Source: Gammaproteobacteria bacterium
Lineage (GTDB): Bacteria > Pseudomonadota > Gammaproteobacteria > Pseudomonadales > Cellvibrionaceae
Length of the DNA: 38,587 nt
Direction: 5' to 3'
Assembly: GCA_025362015.1 (NCBI GenBank)
Contig: JANYIO010000105.1
Location: 1-38,587, forward strand
Of the stretch, positions 32,492-38,587 are shown piece after piece; the stretch's first letter is position 1, and every line of letters starts with the position of its first letter. A model generated the notes under the pieces. It saw only the letters and a list, made by a program, of their open reading frames with translations, searched no databases and was not told the origin of the DNA. The translations under genes were made by a program, and so were the position numbers.

Positions 32492-33576
32492 TGTTACCTA
32501 TTGATGGCAATTCACTCACATCGACGATGCCTTCAGTTTCGTCAATGACATCAACATTAAAAGATGCCGTCGTAAAAGATGCTGTTGTAAAAGACAATTA
32601 TCTTGACCAAAACTCCCTGAATGTAGTGAAAACCATGGGGCGCAAGAATGACCCTCAGGCATTAAAAGAAATTGCAAAAAAGTTTGAAGGTATGTTCGTA
32701 CAACAAATGTTGAAAGCTATGCGCGATGCCAATGAAGTTTTTGCCGAAGGCGACATGTTTTCCAGTGATGAAGTTAAATTTCATCAGGAAATGCTAGATC
32801 AACAAATGGTTATTAATTTAACCAGTGGTAAAGGTATAGGCTTGGCGACAAACATGTATCAACAAATGCAGGCGATGTACGGGAAAAAATCCCCGATAGA
32901 ATTAAATGATCATAAAACCATTGCGCCAACTATTGTGCCAGGCATCAAACCCATGGCAAATAATCTCAATGCTACAGAACCACCGGCATTAATTTCTCGG
33001 GCAAGCATTAAAGCTGCAGGTGTGAAAACATCCGTTGCGCAAACGCCAGAAGATTTTATTGCCGCACTAAAACCCTTCGCTGAAAAAGCAGCTGCTGAAT
33101 TAAATGTCAATAGCGATGTACTTTTGGCACAAGCTGCACTTGAAACAGGTTGGGGAAAACATGTCATTCACGATCCCCAGGGTAATAATACGTTTAATAT
33201 TTTTAATATTAAGAAAAGTAATTCCTGGGAAGGAAAAAGCGTGGCGGTGCAATCCCTGGAATATAAACAAGGCATTGCACAAAAAGAGCAGTCCGAGTTT
33301 CGCCAATACGATAATTACTTGCAGAGTTTTTCAGATTATGTGGATGTTATGAAAACAAACCCACGCTATCAACACGCACTTGGTTCTGGCAATAGTTCTG
33401 CAAATTATGCTGATGCTTTGCAAGCGGCGGGTTATGCGACTGACCCTGAGTATGCTGCAAAAATTAAAAATTTGTTAATGAACGATGCAATTCATTCGAC
33501 GGTAAGTACTGACGCAGTTATTGAATCTTCTGCTGAGTTGTCGTTGGCTGATATTTCTACTGTAAAACAGGGTTAG
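32491..33576 (+). CDS. flgJ: Rod-capping protein and muramidase FlgJ
   Basis: Two-domain protein of 361 residues. The N-terminal rod-cap domain (about 45-130: ALKEIAKKFEGMFVQQMLKAMRDAN) is exported to the rod tip. The C-terminal glucosaminidase domain (about 190-340: LLAQAALETGWGKHVI with catalytic Glu, NTFNIFNIKK, FRQYDNYLQSFSDYVD) cuts peptidoglycan so the rod can pass. This two-domain form is typical of beta- and gammaproteobacteria. Near the N-terminus a 15-bp duplication encodes KDAVVKDAVVKD. It overlaps flgI by 1 nt and is 10 nt from flgK. Confidence 0.97.
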   Translation: MLPIDGNSLTSTMPSVSSMTSTLKDAVVKDAVVKDNYLDQNSLNVVKTMGRKNDPQALKEIAKKFEGMFVQQMLKAMRDANEVFAEGDMFSSDEVKFHQEMLDQQMVINLTSGKGIGLATNMYQQMQAMYGKKSPIELNDHKTIAPTIVPGIKPMANNLNATEPPALISRASIKAAGVKTSVAQTPEDFIAALKPFAEKAAAELNVNSDVLLAQAALETGWGKHVIHDPQGNNTFNIFNIKKSNSWEGKSVAVQSLEYKQGIAQKEQSEFRQYDNYLQSFSDYVDVMKTNPRYQHALGSGNSSANYADALQAAGYATDPEYAAKIKNLLMNDAIHSTVSTDAVIESSAELSLADISTVKQG

Positions 33577-33586
33577 GAGATAAATT

Positions 33587-36343
33587 ATGGCAGGTGTCCT
33601 TTCAAATGCCATCTCGGGCTTGCAGGCCAGTCAAATAGGCTTGCGTACCGCGGGTAATAATATATCCAACGCAAATACCGTGGGTTATAGCCGCCAAAAT
33701 GTAAATTTTGATACGCGACCAGAGCAGTATTACGGCAGTGCCGGCTTTTTAGGTAGTGGCGTGAATGTTGAATCGGTTAAGCGTGTAGTGAATGAATTTG
33801 TTACCACCCAATTACGCTTAGATTCTTCTACTTTCAATCAGCTGGATAAATACAATACGAATATTGGTAAAATTGATAAATTGTTTTCTGATGCTAACAC
33901 GGGTTTGATTGGTAGTTTACAAACATTTTTTGCCGGTTTACAAAATGGTGCGAGTGACCCAGCTTCGTTGCCTGCGCGACAGTTAGTGGTTGCGCAAACA
34001 GAAAGCCTTACTACCCGGTTTAATGATTTATATGAGCGCTTAAGCGGTGTAGAAAAAGGTGTGAATGATGAAATTACTACTGTTACCGGGCAGTTAAATA
34101 CGTTAGCAAAATCGGTTGCGAATTTAAATCAAGCGATAGCGTCGCAGCGAGCTTCAGGCGCCGAACCGAATAGTTTGCTGGATGAGCGCGAAGAAGCATT
34201 ACGTAAATTATCAGAAATGGTTTCGGTGCAATTAGTTCAGCAAGATAGCGGCGACATTAATGTTTTTGTTGGCAATGGCGAGCCTATCGTTATTGGCGCT
34301 ACCGCCAGTAAATTTGAAGCGCGTGCAGGTGGAAAAATTTATTTACCAAACAATATTAACTCATCCGAAATTACTGGCGAAATTAGTGGTGGGCAGTTAG
34401 GTGGATTATTGCGTTTTAAAAGTGAAGTATTAGAGCCATCATTTAATCAGTTTGGTCGTGTCGCCATTGTAATGAGCGATTCATTTAACAAAATACAATC
34501 GCAAGGTTTAGATTTACAGGGCAATTACGGCACTGATATTTTTTCAGACACGAATGATGCTTCTGTAGTATACCAACGTGTCCTGCACGGCACTAACGCG
34601 TTGCCGGATGATCGCCAGATTTATGTCACTATTGAAGATGCCAATAAAATAACGACGAGTAATTATAAATTCGTCATAACGCCCAACACATCCAACTACA
34701 CCATTACACGTGTGTCTGACGATACCATGGTTGATCAAGGTGTGTTGTCGGGTGCTTATCCCACTGAAATAAAATTCGATGGCGTAAGCGTGCATTTACA
34801 AAGTGGATCTTTTCAAGGTGGTGATACTTTTACTATTCAGCCGACGCGAACCGCAGCACGTGATATTCAAGCAATGCTTACGCAACCTGAAAAATTAGCG
34901 TTTGCAGCACCCATACGTACAGCAACTGCAACAGGAAATCTTGGCTTAGGTGTCATTAGCTCGGGTGAAATTTTAAGTTTACTAGATGCCAATAATAATT
35001 TATTGCCAACGTTTGCAGTGGCCGGAAAAATGTCGCCGCCCGTTGTGATTCGTTTTACATCAGATACTACTTATGAAGTTTTGGATAATTCTGACCCGGC
35101 GCGCCCCGTGCCATTAAACCCACGGATGAGTGAGCAAATATTTATTCCCAATCGCACTAATGCAATTTTTGCAACCGACAAAGGTGAAACAAGCGTGATT
35201 GGTAATGGCGCTATTATTGGTTTGCCCGCTGGGCGCCCGCCAGTGACTTTATTTCCGGCGAACCCTATGCAGTTAAATGGTTACCCAGTTGAGGCTTACA
35301 CATTTACCACGACAAATCCCACCACGGGAAATGTTTCTACGCAAACCATGTCGACTTTTGCAAATGCATCCGCGGCACAAACTGCTGCACAAATTAGTAA
35401 TATTACGGGTGTGAGTGCGCATGCATTTACAACGGCGACAATTGGTAACGTGAATATTACGCCGGCGGCATTTGCATCACCTTTACAACTTAGCGTAAAC
35501 GGTCAAGATTTATTAACGTACACCGCAGGTGTTTTAGATTCCACCGTGCCTAACCCCAATGTGAGCCAAACAGCATTTAATGATTACCTTGCTACGCAAA
35601 TTAATGCCAATGCAAATTTAAAAGCGTTAGGAATTCGTGCGCAAAGTGGTAGTAATGCAATAACCGGTGCGTCTGAATTACATCTTGTCGCGGCATCGGG
35701 TGTTAATTTAGATATTCGTTTTTCAGCCACCAATGCATCGGTAAATAATATAACGGTGAACGATGGTTCTGGTAATCCGAATGTTCAACTGGATGGCGTT
35801 AACACGGGCTTAAATGAGCAAAGCGCAACAACTGTGGGCGGCAAAATTGATATTACTTTAGCAAACGGCGTGGTCATGACAACTGCACCGGCAGTCAGCC
35901 AAATAGTGGGTGATTCTACTGCGGTAAATTTTGCACAGAGTTCGTACACGGGTTATCAAGTGACTATTTCCGGTCAACCAAAAGCGGGTGATATTTTTAA
36001 CGTAAATTTTAACACCAATTCTAAAAATGATAATCGCAATGCTTTGGCTTTAGCGAATTTAGAAACTGCCGCCACTATGGAAAACGGTTCACAAAGTTTC
36101 GGTCAAGGTTACAATCATTTAGTGGATGATCTTGGCACTAAAAGTAATTTGTCAAAAATAAATACGGATGCCAGTAAAAGTTTATTAGAACAAACAAAAG
36201 CATTACGCGATGGTGTGTCAGGGGTAAATCTTGATGAAGAAGCCGCAAATTTAATTTTGTTTCAGCAAATGTATACCGCAAATGCTCGTGTTATTACGGT
36301 AGCAAAAGATTTGTTTGACACATTAGTAAGATCATTAGGTTAA
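33587..36343 (+). CDS. flgK: Hook-filament junction protein FlgK (HAP1), long form
   Basis: First junction protein between hook and filament, exported with FlgN help. 918 residues, against about 550 in E. coli and about 680 in P. aeruginosa. The N-terminal D0/D1 is GVLSNAISGLQASQIGLRT, GNNISNANTVGYSRQ; the C-terminal is GVNLDEEAANLILFQQMYTANARVI with LFDTLVRSLG. Most of the extra length lies in the centre. Residues about 590-725 form an Ala/Asn/Thr-rich insert (TAAQISNITGVSAHAF, QINANANLKALGIRA, ELHLVAASGVNLDIRF) like the FlgE insert. GGAG lies 8 nt before the ATG. Confidence 0.96.
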   Translation: MAGVLSNAISGLQASQIGLRTAGNNISNANTVGYSRQNVNFDTRPEQYYGSAGFLGSGVNVESVKRVVNEFVTTQLRLDSSTFNQLDKYNTNIGKIDKLFSDANTGLIGSLQTFFAGLQNGASDPASLPARQLVVAQTESLTTRFNDLYERLSGVEKGVNDEITTVTGQLNTLAKSVANLNQAIASQRASGAEPNSLLDEREEALRKLSEMVSVQLVQQDSGDINVFVGNGEPIVIGATASKFEARAGGKIYLPNNINSSEITGEISGGQLGGLLRFKSEVLEPSFNQFGRVAIVMSDSFNKIQSQGLDLQGNYGTDIFSDTNDASVVYQRVLHGTNALPDDRQIYVTIEDANKITTSNYKFVITPNTSNYTITRVSDDTMVDQGVLSGAYPTEIKFDGVSVHLQSGSFQGGDTFTIQPTRTAARDIQAMLTQPEKLAFAAPIRTATATGNLGLGVISSGEILSLLDANNNLLPTFAVAGKMSPPVVIRFTSDTTYEVLDNSDPARPVPLNPRMSEQIFIPNRTNAIFATDKGETSVIGNGAIIGLPAGRPPVTLFPANPMQLNGYPVEAYTFTTTNPTTGNVSTQTMSTFANASAAQTAAQISNITGVSAHAFTTATIGNVNITPAAFASPLQLSVNGQDLLTYTAGVLDSTVPNPNVSQTAFNDYLATQINANANLKALGIRAQSGSNAITGASELHLVAASGVNLDIRFSATNASVNNITVNDGSGNPNVQLDGVNTGLNEQSATTVGGKIDITLANGVVMTTAPAVSQIVGDSTAVNFAQSSYTGYQVTISGQPKAGDIFNVNFNTNSKNDNRNALALANLETAATMENGSQSFGQGYNHLVDDLGTKSNLSKINTDASKSLLEQTKALRDGVSGVNLDEEAANLILFQQMYTANARVITVAKDLFDTLVRSLG

Positions 36344-36391
36344 CGCTCAAACATTCAGCGCAGCAGTTAAAAAGTTTTTTGGAGAATCATC

Positions 36392-37651
36392 ATGCGAATT
36401 TCTACTTCACAAATATATAGCATTGCCGACATTGGCATGCGCGATGCCCAAGTTGCGGTAGAGAAAACACACGAACAACTTTCGTCGGGTAAACGCCTTT
36501 TATCGCCGGCAGATGATCCCGTAGCAGCAACCAGTATTTTATCGCTTAACCAGGAACTTTCGCGGACGGCACAATTTAAAAAAAATATTGATATAGCCAG
36601 TAGTGATTTAGATTTAGAAGAAACATCGCTGAAATCAGTAGATAGCATAGTGCAGCGGTTGCGCGAAATTGCTGTGTCTGCTGGTAATACGGCGGTGCTA
36701 ACACCCGCTGATTATAAAGCGATGGCCTCTGAGGTGGATAGCCGGCTAGATGAGTTGGTTAATTTACAAAACACGCGCAATGCGTCAGGCCAATATATTT
36801 TTGCGGGTTATCAAAGTGGAACGGCGCCGTTTGTAAATGATGGCGGCGGAAATTTTTCGTACCACGGCGATGAAGGACACTTGCGTTTGCAAGCATCTGC
36901 AACGGTTACCGTGGCGGTAAGTGATTCTGGTAAGCGTGTATTTGTGGATATTCCTAGCAGCCATAATACTTTTAATTCTTCGGCGAGCTCTGCGAATCTT
37001 GCAATGCCGCCTGCTACAATTACCGTGGGTGAGGTAGTTGATCAGGATGCTTACGATAAATTTTATCCGCAAGATATGCAGATTACGTTTAATCAAGACA
37101 CTGCGGTAATTCCTTCTGCACAAAATTACACTATCACCGAGCGCACTACCGGGAAAATATTAGCTGCAAATCAATTGTATATTTCCGGTCAGGATATTCA
37201 ATTTAATGGCACAAAATTTTCTATTTTTGGTACGCCTAGTTCTGCAACCCTAACAACACCTGGCGATAGTTTTTTTATTGACTCAACGGATAAGCAAAGT
37301 TTGCTAACATCCGTTACACGTTTTAGCAATGCGCTTAAAACCGTTAAAAATACCGAAATAAGTAAAACGGATTTCGCCAAAATTGTAGCTAAGACGTTAA
37401 CGAATTTTAGCAATACAATCGACCAGGTTGGCTCTGTAACCAGTGAAGTTGGTGCGCGGCAGAATATGTTAGAAAGCACCAAAAATTTACATGCAGATAC
37501 AGAATTGTATGGTAAAACAGTATTGTCACAATTACAGGATCTGGATTTCGCTGAAGCGTCAACTCGTTTGCAAATACAGACGATGGTGTTGAGCGCTTCA
37601 CAGCAAAGTTTTGTAAAAATTAGTGATCTAAGTTTATTTAAATATTTGTAG
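36392..37651 (+). CDS. flgL: Hook-filament junction protein FlgL (HAP3)
   Basis: Second junction protein, flagellin-like. 419 residues (about 320 in E. coli, about 440 in P. aeruginosa). N-terminal RISTSQIYSIADIGMRDAQ, QLSSGKRLLSPADDPVAATSILSL is the flagellin-type D0/D1. The C-terminal helix (LSQLQDLDFAEASTRLQIQTMVL, SASQQSFVKISDLSLFKYL) pairs with it. GGAG lies 8 nt upstream of the ATG. It is last of flgFGHIJKL; no clean terminator is visible in the 101-nt gap that follows. Confidence 0.97.
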   Translation: MRISTSQIYSIADIGMRDAQVAVEKTHEQLSSGKRLLSPADDPVAATSILSLNQELSRTAQFKKNIDIASSDLDLEETSLKSVDSIVQRLREIAVSAGNTAVLTPADYKAMASEVDSRLDELVNLQNTRNASGQYIFAGYQSGTAPFVNDGGGNFSYHGDEGHLRLQASATVTVAVSDSGKRVFVDIPSSHNTFNSSASSANLAMPPATITVGEVVDQDAYDKFYPQDMQITFNQDTAVIPSAQNYTITERTTGKILAANQLYISGQDIQFNGTKFSIFGTPSSATLTTPGDSFFIDSTDKQSLLTSVTRFSNALKTVKNTEISKTDFAKIVAKTLTNFSNTIDQVGSVTSEVGARQNMLESTKNLHADTELYGKTVLSQLQDLDFAEASTRLQIQTMVLSASQQSFVKISDLSLFKYL

Positions 37652-37752
37652 TATTCACTTTTAACCATTCAACACTTTTAGCCAGACGCCTATTCATGTA
37701 CATTAAGGCATCCATGCGGTTTTATACACGGATGACGATGAGGTAAATTATC

Positions 37753-38079
37753 ATGACCCCCGAAAATCTATTACAACCCCTAAACCAATTATTAACACAA
37801 GCACAAGCGCTAATGATTCTTGCACAGGCGGAAGCCTGGGATGAAATGCAGTCTGAGATTGTGGACTATCAACAACGCATGGCGGTCTTGGCGGATGCAA
37901 CTTATTTGCTGGCGCTAAAAGATGCAAACTTAACGGCCGAAGCGCAAGCATTAATTTTACAGATTCAAGAGTTCAATCAACAACTTGATGGAAATGCTGA
38001 GCAAGTGCACACCAATATCGCGTCAGAATTACGACAAATTATCCAAGCTGATAAAGCGTTGGATGCCTATCGCCGATAA
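37753..38079 (+). CDS. FliT-like flagellar export chaperone (tentative)
   Basis: A small, acidic, all-helical protein of 108 residues without signal peptide: QPLNQLLTQAQALMILAQ, EAWDEMQSEIVDYQQRM and LILQIQEFNQQLDGN helices. Length, composition and the WDxM(x)12-QRM pattern at the first helix pair fit the FliT chaperone family, which binds the filament cap FliD and in enterics also FlhDC. FliT is normally encoded after fliD and fliS; here it is between flgL and fliC. GAGG lies 9 nt before the ATG. Alternatives are another FlgN/FliS-like chaperone specific for FlgK/FlgL. Confidence 0.7.
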   Translation: MTPENLLQPLNQLLTQAQALMILAQAEAWDEMQSEIVDYQQRMAVLADATYLLALKDANLTAEAQALILQIQEFNQQLDGNAEQVHTNIASELRQIIQADKALDAYRR

Positions 38080-38178
38080 TTTGGCTATTTAATATTGTAA
38101 TTTATCGCCTTATTACTTTCTGCAATACAAAAATCAAAACACCGCCATAAATGTTTTAAGTTTCAACTAAAAATCTCC

Positions 38179-38205
38179 TCAAGCTCTTCAAGAGTCGGAC
38201 GATAA
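38179..38205 (+). promoter_or_regulatory. Sigma-28 (FliA) promoter of fliC
   Basis: TCAAGCTC (38179-38186), 11 nt, then GACGATAA (38198-38205). This fits the pseudomonad form TCAAG-N-GCCGATA with one change in the -10 part. It gives a leader of about 90 nt before the fliC ATG. Confidence 0.82.
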
Positions 38206-38255
38206 CCTTTACAGAAGTGCTGATAGTGCTTTGTTCAGGCTTCATCAACCCACTC

Positions 38256-38277
38256 ACTACAGCACTATTTCTGTAGT
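38256..38277 (+). promoter_or_regulatory. Stem-loop in the fliC leader
   Basis: ACTACAG (38256-38262) pairs with CTGTAGT (38271-38277) around an 8-nt loop. It lies between the predicted start of transcription and GGAG (38293-38296). It may stabilise the flagellin message; that role is inferred. Confidence 0.5.
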
Positions 38278-38303
38278 TAGAAATAACCACTTGGAGATAC
38301 ATC

Positions 38304-38587
38304 ATGTCATTAGTCATCAACACAAACGTGGCTTCACTAAATTCTCAACGTCAATTAAGCGGTTCAGGCATGGCACTTGATCGTGCAACTGAACGTTTAT
38401 CATCAGGTCAACGTGTTAACTCCGCAAAAGACGATGCGGCAGGTTTAGCAATTGCTAACCGTATGACGTCTCAAGTTCGCGGTCTTGATCAAGCAGTGCG
38501 GAATGCGAATGACGGTGTGTCACTCATTCAAACTGCTGAGGGTGCGTTACAAGAATCTACTAACATTTTGCAACGTATGCGTGAACT
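38304..38587 (+). CDS. fliC: Flagellin, N-terminal part (cut by window end)
   Basis: The frame is open to the window edge, with about 94 residues visible. It begins [20 protein letters not shown] and continues [40 protein letters not shown] and [11 protein letters not shown]-type sequence. This is the conserved flagellin D0/D1 helix, which also carries the TLR5-type site LQRMREL in its D1 helix. GGAG is 7 nt before the ATG; a sigma-28 promoter and a leader stem-loop precede it. Its flgL-chaperone-fliC position fits the start of the filament gene cluster. Confidence 0.95.
   Translation, partial: MSLVINTNVASLNSQRQLSGSGMALDRATERLSSGQRVNSAKDDAAGLAIANRMTSQVRGLDQAVRNANDGVSLIQTAEGALQESTNILQRMRE

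Noticed and set aside
37198-37668. 156-codon frame antisense to flgL
   Set aside because: It is opposite a well-conserved gene and has no recognisable motif; a shadow frame.

Overview
The window is a 38.6 kb piece of a gammaproteobacterial chromosome. Moderate-to-low GC, a lexA-sulA operon, cmoA/cmoB, a Pseudomonas-style polar-flagellum cluster (flgMN / flgA / cheVR / flgBCDE / flgFGHIJKL / fliC) and wbpV/wbpL-type O-antigen genes all point to the Pseudomonadales/Cellvibrionales side. A Cellvibrio-like genus is my best guess, from protein flavour only.

Left edge (1-1760, minus strand): the AT-rich end of a surface-polysaccharide locus, with a WbpL-type lipid-carrier sugar-phosphate transferase (cut by the window edge) and a WbpV-type nucleotide-sugar reductase/epimerase. 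It stops at a tRNA-Val(GAC) gene (1848-1924). A 0.6 kb spacer without a convincing gene follows, then housekeeping and stress genes on the plus strand: htpG behind a textbook sigma-32 promoter, mgsA-hpt overlapping by 4 nt, a long-chain flavodoxin, and lexA-sulA behind two SOS boxes. cmoA-cmoB follows on the minus strand.

Middle (9.3-20 kb): a signalling and envelope mix. It holds the collapsed remnant of a response regulator, a cytosolic histidine-kinase-like protein, a tail-anchored double-FHA protein, a small CxxC glutaredoxin-like protein, an EAL/HDOD protein, the lytic transglycosylase Slt, an unrecognised 175-residue protein with a lysozyme-like motif, a membrane PAS-GGDEF-EAL protein, rsmE and tRNA-Arg(CCT).

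Right half (20.2-38.6 kb): the flagellar region. flgM-flgN (minus) has a sigma-28 promoter and flgA (minus) a probable sigma-54 promoter. cheV and cheR (plus) are followed by a YaeR-like VOC gene (minus). flgBCDE and flgFGHIJKL (plus) each start with a near-consensus sigma-54 promoter. A FliT-like gene and the start of fliC behind a sigma-28 promoter close the window. Together these encode rod, hook, rings, hook-filament junction and filament, with FlgM holding FliA back until the hook is finished.

I found no CRISPR array, insertion sequence or prophage, and no clear new multi-gene system. The most interesting observations are: a response-regulator gene reduced by deletion beside a surviving kinase; similar-looking extra domains inserted in both FlgE and FlgK; a tandem repeat carrying repeated Shine-Dalgarno-like motifs immediately before flgB; recurrent short tandem duplications at gene ends; and an unassigned protein with a transglycosylase-like AAQES motif.
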